Notes: a model not told the origin generated them from the letters alone. Shown: positions 17,620 to 26,229, numbered from the stretch's first letter. The stretch: DNA of 64,000 nt from CAVPCZ01 sp963779225 (GCA_963779225.1 CAVZWW010000003.1:2480001-2544000); one strand, 5' to 3'. Translations and numbers: made by a program.

Positions 17620-18312
17620 CTAGCAGGTCAGCCGGTACCCCACGCCGGATTCGGTGAGAAGGATACGCGGGGTGGCGGGGTCCCGCTCGATCTTTTTCCG
17701 CAACTGGCCAACGAATACCCTGAGGTACTGTGTTTCCTCTGCATAGGTCGGGCCCCACACTTCCCGCAGTAACAGGCTGTGCGTCAGAACCTTCCCGGCG
17801 TTCTTCACAAAGAGCGCAAGAAGGGCGTATTCCGTGGGAGTGAGTTTCACCGGCTGACCGCGCACAGCTACTGTCCTGGCCGACAGGTCAACGGTGAGAT
17901 CGTCCGATGTATACAGCTGATCGTCCTGTCCGGAAAGCCGGTGACGGAGAAGGGCGCGAATGCGGGCCAGGAGTTCGCCGGAACGAAACGGCTTCGTCAG
18001 ATAGTCATCCGCCCCGCTATCCAGCGCACCCACAATCGTCTCCTCTGCATCACGCACGGACAGAATCAGGATGGGAACCGAGGACCAGGATCGCAGTTCC
18101 CTGAGCACCCCCCGGCCATCCATATCCGGGAGCCCAAGGTCCAGAACGACGACATCCGGCCTGTCTGTTCCCGCGTGTACCAGACCCTCTCTGCCGGTAT
18201 CGGCCGTGAAAACCTTATATCCTTCCTCTTCCAGGATCCGCCGGAGCAGTCGGCGCATCTGCACTTCGTCATCAACCACGAGGATGTTGGCCGGATGGGT
18301 CTGTGCGCTCAT
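17620..18312 (-). CDS. kdpE: Response regulator KdpE
   Basis: This 230-residue protein is an OmpR-class regulator. The receiver domain carries VDDE and phospho-acceptor VLDLGLPDMDG, and the switch Lys is in YLTKPF. The C-terminal winged helix (LTPTEYALLALFVKNAGKVLTH, YLRVFVGQLRKKIE) binds DNA. ATGA overlap with kdpD identifies it as the partner of that kinase. It would activate kdp transcription under potassium limitation. Confidence 0.95.
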   Translation of the reverse strand: MSAQTHPANILVVDDEVQMRRLLRRILEEEGYKVFTADTGREGLVHAGTDRPDVVVLDLGLPDMDGRGVLRELRSWSSVPILILSVRDAEETIVGALDSGADDYLTKPFRSGELLARIRALLRHRLSGQDDQLYTSDDLTVDLSARTVAVRGQPVKLTPTEYALLALFVKNAGKVLTHSLLLREVWGPTYAEETQYLRVFVGQLRKKIERDPATPRILLTESGVGYRLTC

Positions 18313-20681
18313 GCGGTTACCACGGAAGGTGGGGGAGAGCCCAGGGGGAGACGGAGCGTGAATTGCGCCCCTCCTTCAGGTCGGTTGGTGCACGAGATAG
18401 TGCCGCCGTGTGCGACGACGATTCCTTTGGCGATGGAGAGTCCAAGACCCGTGCCGCCGCTCTTGGTACCCCGGATGCGATAGAATTTCCCGAACACCTT
18501 GTCGATATCCGGAGGCGGTATGCCCCGGCCGTTATCCCATACGTTGATGACGCACTCGTCCTGTTCGACGTACGCGATGATATGAATTTCGGTCGCGCCA
18601 CCTGTGTGAACCGCGGCATTGTGGAGGATGTTGACCAGGACCTGTTCGAGCAATCCCTGATCCGCCTGGATGAGGGGCATGGATTCAGACACGTTGATCT
18701 TGACCCTGAGGTGTCGAAGGAGATCCTCCACTTTGCGCACAGCCGTGCCGATAAGATCGGCGATGTCACACCAGTCCCGCTTGATCTTCAGAAGACCTGA
18801 TTCCACTCGTGTCATGTCCAGGAGGTTCTGCACGAGATGGTTCAGGCGGTTGGCGGCGTCGGACATATCTCTCACGATTTCCGCCGGGATACCGCCGGCG
18901 AACAGAGGCTCTCTCTGCAGTTGATCGGCCGCCCCCACGATTGTTGCCACCGGTGTCCGGAATTCATGTGAGAGCGTATCGAAAAGGGTTTTATAGAGTC
19001 TCTCCGATTCGGCGACGACGAGTGTTTGCCGTGTTAGGTCGTGGAGCTGTTCCCGTTCAATCGCCGAGGAGATCTGACGAAGGAAGATTTCGAGCAGCGA
19101 TTCCTGGTCGATGGTCAACCGCCCGCCCGTTGGCATGTGCAAGCCGACAACCCCGAGTGGATAGCGCGGGCCGGAGAGCGGGAAGAATGTGGCGCGAGCC
19201 GCCGGCAGCGTGTCCGTGAATTGTCCCGCCTTCTTCTCGTTCCAGTACACCCACGCAGCCACATCGAAGTCCCGCTGGTCTGTCGCGAATGTGCTTGCGG
19301 GATGTGCTTCCGTGAAGATGTCGCCATCAGTCTGACTGAGCAACACGACGGCCTCCGCACCGAAGTACCTCTTGAGATTGTCCACCGCCGCCCGCACGAC
19401 GTCGTCCTGTGAACGGGCGAGGGAGAGGTCCCTGGTAAGTCCGTACAATGCCGATGCGTGCTCTTCCCGGGCCCGGACCGCTTTCTCGCGCGCACGGATG
19501 CGTGCGGTCAGCACTCCCGTGACTGCGGCAACGCCGAAGTAGAGGACAAACATCAACACATCCTGCAGAAGACCGATGGCAAAGGTGAACTGTGGCGGGA
19601 TGAAGAAGAAGTTCCAGACGATCGCGCTGAGCGCCGCTGCCAGCAAAACCGGGCCCGCGCCGAGCTTGAGCGGCAGCAAGACCACGGTCAACAGGAGGAT
19701 CAGGGAGATGGGCTGGTATCCGAGCGTTGGCCTCAACGGATACAGGAGAAGGGAAACCGCCAGGACGGCGCAGGCGGCGATCAGATACTGCCGGATCCCG
19801 GATTGAATGTCGGGAAGATGCAGACGGCGGCGGGAATGAGGCGTCGCCTTATCACCTCCGACAACGTAGATATCGAGCTCGCCGCTTCGATCGATCAACC
19901 TGTCGAGGAGGCTTGGAGAAAACGGAAGGTGGCGGCTCGTTTTGCCGATGAGAATCTGAGTCGCATTCTGTTCCCGTGCAACGCGCAGGATCCCTCCGAC
20001 GATGTCCTCGTCTGCAGTCGTCACGATCTCGGCACCGAGCTCTCGCGCAAGCTTGATGTTGCCCGCCAGGCGGTCCCTGGCGGAGCCGGACAGGCGCCCG
20101 GAGCGTTCCACGTACACGCCGACCCACGTGGCGTTCATCGAATAGGCTGTGCGACGTGCCCAGCGGATGAGGGTGACGGTGTTCGGGCTGGGACTGATGC
20201 CAACCACGAGCCGCTGGCCGGATTTCCACGGTCCGGCGATCCGCTTGGTCTTCATCAGGTCACGCAGCTGATGGTCGACCCGCTCGGCGACGAGTCGCAA
20301 CGCCATCTCCCGCAGAGCAGTCAGGTTGCCTGCACGGAAGAAATTCCTGACGGCTTCCTGCGACCGCTCGGCAGTGTATACCTTCCCGTCGCCGAGCCGC
20401 TTCAACAACTCATCAGGTGGGAGATCCACGATTTCGACTGAATCCGCGTTCTCGAAGATGGAATCCGGAACGGTCTCGCGAACAGTGGATCCGGTAATCT
20501 GGGCGACGGTATCGGCCCTGCTTTCGAGATGCTGGACGTTCAGCGTCGTGTAGACATCGATGCCCGTGTCCAGCAATTCGATGACATCCTGATACCGCTT
20601 GGTGTGACGGCTTCCGGGAGCGTTGGTGTGTGCGAGCTCGTCGACAAGCACGAGCGACTGGTTTGCGCACGAGTACGGCAT
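18309..20681 (-). CDS. kdpD: KdpD sensor kinase, C-terminal part (frameshifted gene)
   Basis: This reading frame holds the rest of KdpD from NQSLVLVDELAHTNAPGSRH onward: the end of the N-terminal domain, a universal-stress-like domain, four membrane segments (about 19500-19800), a GAF region, the histidine motif LSHEFRTPVATI, and the ATPase motifs NVWDNGRG and GTGLGLSIAKG. The first third lies in another frame (20413-20982). One surplus base near 20660-20665 would explain the break. Met 20681 is a possible restart point only. Either the gene is broken or the base is a sequencing error. Confidence 0.85.
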   Translation of the reverse strand: MPYSCANQSLVLVDELAHTNAPGSRHTKRYQDVIELLDTGIDVYTTLNVQHLESRADTVAQITGSTVRETVPDSIFENADSVEIVDLPPDELLKRLGDGKVYTAERSQEAVRNFFRAGNLTALREMALRLVAERVDHQLRDLMKTKRIAGPWKSGQRLVVGISPSPNTVTLIRWARRTAYSMNATWVGVYVERSGRLSGSARDRLAGNIKLARELGAEIVTTADEDIVGGILRVAREQNATQILIGKTSRHLPFSPSLLDRLIDRSGELDIYVVGGDKATPHSRRRLHLPDIQSGIRQYLIAACAVLAVSLLLYPLRPTLGYQPISLILLLTVVLLPLKLGAGPVLLAAALSAIVWNFFFIPPQFTFAIGLLQDVLMFVLYFGVAAVTGVLTARIRAREKAVRAREEHASALYGLTRDLSLARSQDDVVRAAVDNLKRYFGAEAVVLLSQTDGDIFTEAHPASTFATDQRDFDVAAWVYWNEKKAGQFTDTLPAARATFFPLSGPRYPLGVVGLHMPTGGRLTIDQESLLEIFLRQISSAIEREQLHDLTRQTLVVAESERLYKTLFDTLSHEFRTPVATIVGAADQLQREPLFAGGIPAEIVRDMSDAANRLNHLVQNLLDMTRVESGLLKIKRDWCDIADLIGTAVRKVEDLLRHLRVKINVSESMPLIQADQGLLEQVLVNILHNAAVHTGGATEIHIIAYVEQDECVINVWDNGRGIPPPDIDKVFGKFYRIRGTKSGGTGLGLSIAKGIVVAHGGTISCTNRPEGGAQFTLRLPLGSPPPSVVTA

Positions 20682-20982
20682 CGATGTCCATTTCCTGCAG
20701 AGTGGTCCCACGGTACTCGACGGTTTTACGGGAAAGGACCTCGAGCCCGGCGAGCAGTTCTTCCGTTTCCTTCCGGCCGTGTGTTTCCACGTAGCCGACC
20801 AGAACAGCAACGCCCATCGACCCGGCCTCGTGCGCGGCCTTGAGCATGTCGTAGGTCTTTCCCACGCCCGCGCACATCCCGAAGAAGATCTTCAGCCTCC
20901 CCTTTGTCTCGCGTTCCTCGTCCCGTTTCAGGGATTGGAGAAGGTCGTCGGGGTCCGGCCGCCGTTCGTCAACGGGTGCCAT
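20413..20982 (-). CDS. kdpD: KdpD sensor kinase, N-terminal part (frameshifted gene)
   Basis: This frame encodes the start of KdpD (MAPVDERRPDPDDLL) with the Walker-A-like loop FFGMCAGVGKTYDMLKAA and EMDIDAVLVRKP. Coding then runs into the wrong frame near 20665 and ends at 20413. The family continues with PQLVLVDELAHTN, which appears in the other frame (18309-20681). Start 20982 is chosen by alignment; an upstream Met at 21063 adds unsupported sequence. Confidence 0.8.
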   Translation of the reverse strand: MAPVDERRPDPDDLLQSLKRDEERETKGRLKIFFGMCAGVGKTYDMLKAAHEAGSMGVAVLVGYVETHGRKETEELLAGLEVLSRKTVEYRGTTLQEMDIDAVLVRKPVARACRRARTHQRSRKPSHQAVSGCHRIAGHGHRCLHDAERPASRKQGRYRRPDYRIHCSRDRSGFHLRERGFSRNRGSPT

Positions 20983-21306
20983 CAGGTCCTGTGCGTGCTC
21001 CACGCGGGGTTGGTGACTGGGTAGCTGCGCCGGTAAGACGCATCGATCAAACATACGAATCACCGATGCAAAAATCTACCGTTCGCGCGGGGAAGATTGC
21101 GCGGACCGCCGCGTCTTCCCTTCTCCCCGCGGGTCAACCGCCGCCACTGGAGCATACATGTGGCAACGTAGACGAGCAGCACAAGGCAGATGACGAGTCA
21201 GGGTGGTGTTCATGGTTTCCACATGTACGGTTCTGATGTAGCTGAATCGTGATTTCCGCCGGTCGGTGGAGTTGTTCGAGGGCGCTGCCGGTCGCATTGT
21301 CAGGAG
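20983..21306. other. Gene-free gap between kdpB and kdpD
   Basis: These 324 bases separate kdpB from kdpD although every other kdp gene overlaps its neighbour. Short open frames here have no recognisable product. No promoter close to consensus was seen. kdpD-kdpE may have separate expression. Confidence 0.5.
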
Positions 21307-23442
21307 TCATACCCAACCAAGTGAAGTGAGCAAAAGGTCAACGGCTTTGATGCCGACGAATGGGGCGATCAAACCGCCCACGCCATAGATCAACAAATGT
21401 CGCCGGAGCAGCTGGACGGCGTTCAGCGGGCGGTAGCGCACCCCGCGAAGGGCCAGCGGTACGAGAGCGACGATGATCAAGGCATTGAAGATTACCGCAG
21501 AGAGGATGGCGCTTTCCGGGGAGGCGAGCCGCATGACATTCAACGTTCCGAGTGCCGGGTACGTCGTGGCGAATGCCGCAGGGATGATGGCGAAGTATTT
21601 TGCCACATCGTTGGCGATGCTGAAGGTGGTGAGCGTGCCGCGCGTCATCAGCAGTTGCTTCCCGATCTCGACGATTTCCATAAGTTTGGTGGGATTGCTG
21701 TCGAGGTCGATCATATTTGCCGCTTCACGTGCGGACTGTGTGCCGGTATTCATTGCCACAGCAACGTCCGCCTGTGCGAGTGCCGGTGCATCGTTGGTGC
21801 CGTCGCCGGTCATTGCCACCAGCCGGCCGCCGTTCTGATATTCCCGTATCAACCGCAGTTTGTCCTCCGGTGTGGCTTCTGCCAGGAAGTCGTCCACGCC
21901 CGCTTCGGCGGCAATCGCCGCAGCGGTGACCGGGTTGTCGCCGGTGATCATCACGGTCTTGATCCCCATCGCTCGCAGATGTGCAAACCGTTCCTTGATT
22001 CCGCCCTTCACGATGTCTTTCAGATGGATCACGCCGAGCACTTCCTTGTTTTCGGCCACGATGAGCGGTGTCCCGCCCAGCAGGCTGATCTCCTGAACCT
22101 TCCGGACAACAGCTTGCGGAACGGTGCCGCCATGCCGCTCCACAAATGCGGTGATTGCGTCGACCGCGCCTTTGCGGATGATTCTCTGCCGGGAATTCCC
22201 GTCGCCAGGGATATCGACGCCACTCATTCGGGTTTGCGCGCTGAACGGGACAAAACGGGCGGCGATGTCATGAAGTTCCCTTCCGCGGAGGCCGAAGTTC
22301 TCCTTGGCCAGTACGACAATCGATCTGCCTTCCGGCGTCTCATCAGCAAGTGATGCAAGCTGGGCGGAGTCTGCAAGCCGCTCTGCGGGAACACCCGGGG
22401 CGGGGACAAAGTCGGTGGCCATCCTGTTTCCGAGCGTCACCGTCCCGGTCTTGTCAAGCAACAGGACATCCACGTCGCCGGCAGCCTCGATGGCGCGACC
22501 GGATGTGGCAACAACTCGGTACCGCAGCATCCGGTTCATGCCGGCGATCCCGATGGCGGAAAGGAGTCCGCCGATTGTCGTCGGGATCAGGCATACCAGA
22601 AGTGCCACGAGGACGGTGATCGTGACGGGGGTTCCCCGTGCCGCTGCGGCAACGCTGTAGAGGGAAAAGGGGAGAAGCGTTGCGCACACGACAAGGAAGA
22701 TGATCGTGAATGCCGCAAGCAGGATGTTGAGGGCGATCTCGTTGGGCGTTTTCTGCCTCCTGGATCCTTCGATAAGACGGATCATTCTTTCAAGAAATCC
22801 GCCCCCCGGATCGGTCGTCACGCGAATGACAAGCCAATCAGACAGAACTCGTGTTCCCCCGGTCACTGCACTTCGATCACCCCCCGATTCCCTGATGACC
22901 GGAGCGCTTTCCCCCGTTATTGCGCTCTCGTCCACCGATGCAATTCCCTCGATCACCTCGCCGTCGCTTGGGATGACGTCGCCTGCCTCGGCGAGGAGGA
23001 CATCTCCGCGGCCGAGCGCCGTGGACGGGACCGTCTCGAATCGGCTTCCATAGTGTGGCTCCCGCAGTCGCTTGCCGGGCGTTTCACGGCGGGCCCTGCG
23101 CAGAGCCTCGGCCTGCGCCTTGCCCCGACCCTCCGCCAGGGCTTCCGAAAAGTTGGCAAACAGTACGGTGAGCCATAGCCAGAGAGAGACCGCTCCGATG
23201 AACCATGCAGGCGCCTCACCCGTTCCCGTCAGGGCCTGCAGCCAGAGCGCCGTGGTCGCAGCGCTGCCGATCTCGACAATGAACATGACCGGGTTGCCGA
23301 CCATCGAGCGCGGGTTCAATTTCCGGATCGACTCCCAAAGGGCACGGCGATACAGAGATGGAAGGAGCCCGGAAAGCCGGTCCTGACGGTCCACCGTCTG
23401 TGTCGTGTTCCGTGCGATCTCGTGTGACGTGATTGGATTCAT
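21307..23442 (-). CDS. kdpB: Potassium-transporting P-type ATPase subunit KdpB
   Basis: This 711-residue catalytic subunit is a class IA P-type ATPase. Visible motifs are ITGES (actuator), DKTGTVTLGNR (phosphorylated Asp), TGDNPVTAAAIAAEAGVDDFLAEATPEDK (nucleotide and hinge) and MTGDGTNDAPALAQADVAVAM. The C-terminal membrane part contains DVAKYFAIIPAAF. ATGA overlap with kdpA shows translational coupling. It hydrolyses ATP to drive potassium through KdpA. Confidence 0.97.
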   Translation of the reverse strand: MNPITSHEIARNTTQTVDRQDRLSGLLPSLYRRALWESIRKLNPRSMVGNPVMFIVEIGSAATTALWLQALTGTGEAPAWFIGAVSLWLWLTVLFANFSEALAEGRGKAQAEALRRARRETPGKRLREPHYGSRFETVPSTALGRGDVLLAEAGDVIPSDGEVIEGIASVDESAITGESAPVIRESGGDRSAVTGGTRVLSDWLVIRVTTDPGGGFLERMIRLIEGSRRQKTPNEIALNILLAAFTIIFLVVCATLLPFSLYSVAAAARGTPVTITVLVALLVCLIPTTIGGLLSAIGIAGMNRMLRYRVVATSGRAIEAAGDVDVLLLDKTGTVTLGNRMATDFVPAPGVPAERLADSAQLASLADETPEGRSIVVLAKENFGLRGRELHDIAARFVPFSAQTRMSGVDIPGDGNSRQRIIRKGAVDAITAFVERHGGTVPQAVVRKVQEISLLGGTPLIVAENKEVLGVIHLKDIVKGGIKERFAHLRAMGIKTVMITGDNPVTAAAIAAEAGVDDFLAEATPEDKLRLIREYQNGGRLVAMTGDGTNDAPALAQADVAVAMNTGTQSAREAANMIDLDSNPTKLMEIVEIGKQLLMTRGTLTTFSIANDVAKYFAIIPAAFATTYPALGTLNVMRLASPESAILSAVIFNALIIVALVPLALRGVRYRPLNAVQLLRRHLLIYGVGGLIAPFVGIKAVDLLLTSLGWV

Positions 23443-24128
23443 CCGGGGATCATGAATTGTTCGACGATCGGCCCCAGCGCGAGCGCGGGAAGGAAATTGA
23501 GTGCACCGACAAGCAACACAATGGCTATCAGCCAGAACACAAAGAGCGGCGTGTGCGTGGGAAGAGTGCCGTCACTCGGAGGGATGAGCTTCTTGCGTGC
23601 CAGCGAGCCCGCAAGGGCAAGCGTCGGAACGGCAAGCCAATATCGTCCGATCAGCATCGCAATACCTCCCGCGATATTGTAGAACGGGGTATTCGCGTTC
23701 AGTCCGGCGAAGGCACTTCCATTGTTGTTTCCCTGGGAAGTGAAAGCGTAGAGCACTTCGCTGAAACCACGGGGCCCGGGGTTCAGCACGGAGCGCGTTC
23801 CGGCATCGAGCATTACCGCGAGCGCGGTCAGACCGAGCACCGTAAGCGGCATTATGAGAATGAGCAAAGATGCCATCTTCATTTCGTAGGCTTCGATCTT
23901 GTGGCCGAGATACTCCGGAGTGCGGCCCACGAGCAGGCCGGCCACAAACACGGCGACGATCACGAACACAAGCATACCATACAGGCCGGAGCCGACGCCA
24001 CCGAAGACAACCTCCCCGAGCTGCATCATAACCAGCGTCACAATCGCACCGATCGGTGTGTATGAGGCAAGCATGGAATTGACGGAACCATTGGAGGCCG
24101 CCGTGGTGGCAGTCGCCCAGATGGTCGG
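23439..24128 (-). CDS. kdpA: KdpA potassium channel subunit, C-terminal part (frameshifted gene)
   Basis: This frame holds the end of KdpA from TIWATATTAASNGSVNSM, through QLGEVVFGGVGSGLYGM, GRTPEYLGHKIEAYEM and SQGNNNGSAF, to the stop overlapping kdpB. It continues the N-terminal frame exactly if one base near 24124-24129 is removed. NGSVNSM and QGNNNGSAF are selectivity-region sequences of the family, so both halves are well conserved, which favours recent damage or a sequencing error over old decay. Confidence 0.85.
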   Translation of the reverse strand, partial: PTIWATATTAASNGSVNSMLASYTPIGAIVTLVMMQLGEVVFGGVGSGLYGMLVFVIVAVFVAGLLVGRTPEYLGHKIEAYEMKMASLLILIMPLTVLGLTALAVMLDAGTRSVLNPGPRGFSEVLYAFTSQGNNNGSAFAGLNANTPFYNIAGGIAMLIGRYWLAVPTLALAGSLARKKLIPPSDGTLPTHTPLFVFWLIAIVLLVGALNFLPALALGPIVEQFMIPG

Positions 24129-25182
24129 AGTTGGCGATTCCGAAGCGTACTTCCTTGCCTTCCATGTTCCCACCAGGTTGAAGATCATCTGCTGTCTGCA
24201 CAATCCCCATGGTTGTCAACGCGGGGTTACCTGCCTGCTCGGTCCAGGTGGTGATTCCGAGGGACCCGACAAAGATCAGGAGCATTGCTGAAAGGAGAGC
24301 CCACCCCTGGCGGGTGTCCCCGACCATCTTCCCGTAGGTGTAGCACAATGCGGCGGGGATGAGCACGATTGCGAGCATCTCGAGGAAGTTCGAGAACGGG
24401 GTGGGGTTCTCGAAGGGGTGTGCAGAATTGGCGTTGAAGAACCCTCCGCCATTCGTTCCCAGCTCCTTGATAGCAGTCTGTGTGGCTGCAGGTCCCATCG
24501 GGAGGATCTGCTCGTTGACCTGTGCTCCCCGCGAATCGGTTGTTTTCTGGAGAAGGGGCACCGCGATGTACGGCTGGAAATTCTGCACGACTCCCTGGGA
24601 GACCAGGAGAAGTGCCAGGATTGCAGCCCACGGGAGCAGGATGTAGAGCGTGCTGCGGGTCATGTCGACCCAGAAGTTCCCCAGCGTCCGGACGGAGTGG
24701 CGGGAGATTCCCCGGGTGAAGAGTGCGAGCAGAGCCATACCCGTTGCGGCGGAGACAAAATTCTGGACCGTGAGTCCCGCCATCTGGGTAAGGTAGCTCA
24801 TTGTGGTTTCCCCGCCGTATCCCTGCCAGTTCGTGTTGCTGGCGAAACTTACGGCGGTGTTGAATGAAGAGTCAGGCGAGACCGGCGGAAACCCTTGCGG
24901 ATTGAACGGGAGAAATCCCTGCACACGCTGAAGAACGTACACCGCTGCGAATCCCACGGCGTTGAAGAGAAGCATGGCGGCAGCATTCGCCTTCCAGTCC
25001 ATCTGCTCGTCCGGCTTGATGCCCGCAAATCTGTAGATCAACCGTTCCACCGGACCCAGGAGGGGATCAAGCGTCGTTCGCTCACGCTGGAATACCCTTA
25101 CCATGTATGCGCCGAGCGGCCTGACGGCCAGCAGAATTGCGGCCACGTATCCCACGATCTGCAGTATGTCGATGGTCGTCAT
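23572..25182 (-). CDS. kdpA: KdpA potassium channel subunit, N-terminal part (frameshifted gene)
   Basis: Genuine KdpA sequence runs from MTTIDILQIVGYVAAILLAV to NMEGKEVRFGIANS at about 24130. It includes the filter-like segments SFASNTNWQGYGGETTMSYL and ELGTNGGGFFNANSAHPFENP. After that the frame reads into an unrelated tail that ends at 23572. The correct continuation lies in the frame of 23439-24128. Start overlaps kdpF by ATGA. Confidence 0.85.
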   Translation of the reverse strand: MTTIDILQIVGYVAAILLAVRPLGAYMVRVFQRERTTLDPLLGPVERLIYRFAGIKPDEQMDWKANAAAMLLFNAVGFAAVYVLQRVQGFLPFNPQGFPPVSPDSSFNTAVSFASNTNWQGYGGETTMSYLTQMAGLTVQNFVSAATGMALLALFTRGISRHSVRTLGNFWVDMTRSTLYILLPWAAILALLLVSQGVVQNFQPYIAVPLLQKTTDSRGAQVNEQILPMGPAATQTAIKELGTNGGGFFNANSAHPFENPTPFSNFLEMLAIVLIPAALCYTYGKMVGDTRQGWALLSAMLLIFVGSLGITTWTEQAGNPALTTMGIVQTADDLQPGGNMEGKEVRFGIANSDHLGDCHHGGLQWFRQFHACLIHTDRCDCDAGYDAARGGCLRWRRLRPVWYACVRDRRRVCGRPARGPHSGVSRPQDRSLRNEDGIFAHSHNAAYGARSDRARGNARCRNALRAEPRAPWFQRSALRFHFPGKQQWKCLRRTEREYPVLQYRGRYCDADRTILACRSDACPCGLAGTQEAHPSE

Positions 25183-25271
25183 TCGAAAAGCTCCGGCTTC
25201 AAGAGAGCTGCAAAAAGATAAACAAGTAGTGCGACGGCGATCACCGCTGCCAGGATGTAGACAGGGTTCAT
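25179..25271 (-). CDS. kdpF: KdpF small subunit
   Basis: This 30-residue single-helix protein reads MNPVYILAAVIAVALLV, then YLFAALLKPELFE. The ending LLKPE is the typical KdpF signature. Its stop overlaps the kdpA start and its start overlaps the stop of the small ORF upstream, so it is within one coupled mRNA. It stabilises the KdpABC complex in the membrane. Confidence 0.9.
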   Translation of the reverse strand: MNPVYILAAVIAVALLVYLFAALLKPELFE

Positions 25272-25375
25272 GATTGGTCTCCCGAATCGTGCGTTCCGAG
25301 GGCGTCGCACAACAAGACCAGACCCCATGTGAGAAGGAAAAAGGCCATACCGAACCCGATGTAGACGCAATCCAT
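25268..25375 (-). CDS. 35-residue membrane protein in the kdp operon
   Basis: An open frame of 36 codons (MDCVYIGFGMAFFLLTWGLV, then LLCDALGTHDSGDQS) starts two bases after the kdpC stop, behind a strong purine-rich site (GGAGGGGGGAAAA). It ends with ATGA overlap into kdpF. It is one hydrophobic helix followed by a short polar tail. Small proteins of similar pattern, a single helix with FFxLxW and a Cys-Asp/Glu-x-Leu ending, are to my recollection common just before kdpF or kdpA in other genomes and rarely annotated. Function is unknown, probably an extra Kdp complex subunit. Confidence 0.75.
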   Translation of the reverse strand: MDCVYIGFGMAFFLLTWGLVLLCDALGTHDSGDQS

Positions 25376-25377
25376 AA

Positions 25378-25971
25378 CTATTTTCCCCCCTCCCCGTGGA
25401 TCGCCTCATCCAGGGATAGGTTCAGGAGCAGCACATTGATGCGAGGCTCTCCCAGCACGCCAAATTGTCTTCCCTCAATGTGTTGCTCCACGATGTTTCG
25501 GACTCGTTCTTCGGTAAGCCCTCGTGTACGGGCAACCCGTGGCACTTGATAGAGGGCAGCCATGACGCTGATGTGTGGATCGAGCCCGCTTCCTGACGCG
25601 GTCACGAGGTCAACCGGAATCTGCATGGTGTTTGAGGAGTCGGCGGCTTTGAGGTCCCCAGCGCGTCGGCGCACAGAATCGAGAAGCGCCGGGTTGAGCG
25701 GGCCCAGATTTGAGCCGGAGGACGCACTCGCATTGTAGGGGAAGGGGACCGTTGCTGAGGGGCGGCTCCAGAAGTACCCTGGATCGTGGAACGGCTGGCC
25801 GATGAGTGCCGAGCCGGCGACGCGGCCATCCTGGAGAATGATACTCCCGTTGGCCCGGTACGGGAAGGCAAGCTGAGCGATTGCCGTGATCAGAAGAGGA
25901 TAGAGCAAACCCGTCAATACCGTGAGAATCAGGAGCAGTATAACGGATGTCCGGAGGTTCTTGAGGATCAT
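25378..25971 (-). CDS. kdpC: Potassium-transporting ATPase subunit KdpC
   Basis: This 197-residue protein has one N-terminal membrane helix (SVILLLILTVLTGLLYPLL). The periplasmic domain carries SALIGQPFHDPGYFWSRPSA, SSGSNLGPLNP and SGSGLDPHISV, all KdpC hallmarks. Unusually it is the first gene of the operon, whereas kdpC follows kdpB in the common kdpFABC order. It acts as a chaperone-like subunit that joins KdpA and KdpB. Confidence 0.96.
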   Translation of the reverse strand: MILKNLRTSVILLLILTVLTGLLYPLLITAIAQLAFPYRANGSIILQDGRVAGSALIGQPFHDPGYFWSRPSATVPFPYNASASSGSNLGPLNPALLDSVRRRAGDLKAADSSNTMQIPVDLVTASGSGLDPHISVMAALYQVPRVARTRGLTEERVRNIVEQHIEGRQFGVLGEPRINVLLLNLSLDEAIHGEGGK

Positions 25972-26030
25972 GATACAATGTCCCCAATCTTACTCCAGGA
26001 GTCTATTCACTGGACATAGTTCGTTGATGG

Positions 26031-26052
26031 GAATCCATAAAGAATCCATAAA
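26031..26052 (-). promoter_or_regulatory. Tandem 11-bp repeat upstream of kdpC
   Basis: The 11-base unit gaatccataaa occurs twice head-to-tail without a gap (26031-26041 and 26042-26052), 60-80 bases upstream of the kdpC start. On the coding strand it reads tttatggattc twice. Spacing of 11 bases (one helical turn) suits OmpR-class regulators such as KdpE, whose known sites are T-rich direct repeats. Assignment to KdpE is inference. Confidence 0.6.
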
Positions 26053-26188
26053 GATCGAGGGAGGACGACGGGATGGTCCGGCTCCGCTCCGGGAGGGAGG
26101 GCGTTTTTCCAATCTGGTGAAGGAGATTGTTTCCCCCCCCCGCCAGCTGTGAAGTTTCGTGCCGATTTCCTCGATCGGGGATGTGGAA

Positions 26189-26229
26189 TGCACACTCGAG
26201 CAGATCAACGGCATTTGCGGGAGTGTGCA
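26189..26229. promoter_or_regulatory. Widely spaced 9-bp inverted repeat upstream of kdpC
   Basis: The arms tgcacactc (26189-26197) and gagtgtgca (26221-26229) pair perfectly across 23 bases, in the 335-base region (25972-26306) between kdpC and the end of cimA. The arm centres are 32 bases apart, close to three helical turns. It could be a second regulator site or a weak terminator of the cimA transcript. No T-run follows. The rest of this gap holds no gene. Confidence 0.4.

Noticed and set aside
19458..20441. 327-codon plus-strand frame inside kdpD
   Set aside because: Antisense to conserved KdpD sequence; composition is that of a shadow frame.
21397..22353. 318-codon plus-strand frame inside kdpB
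   Set aside because: Antisense to the conserved P-type ATPase motifs of KdpB.
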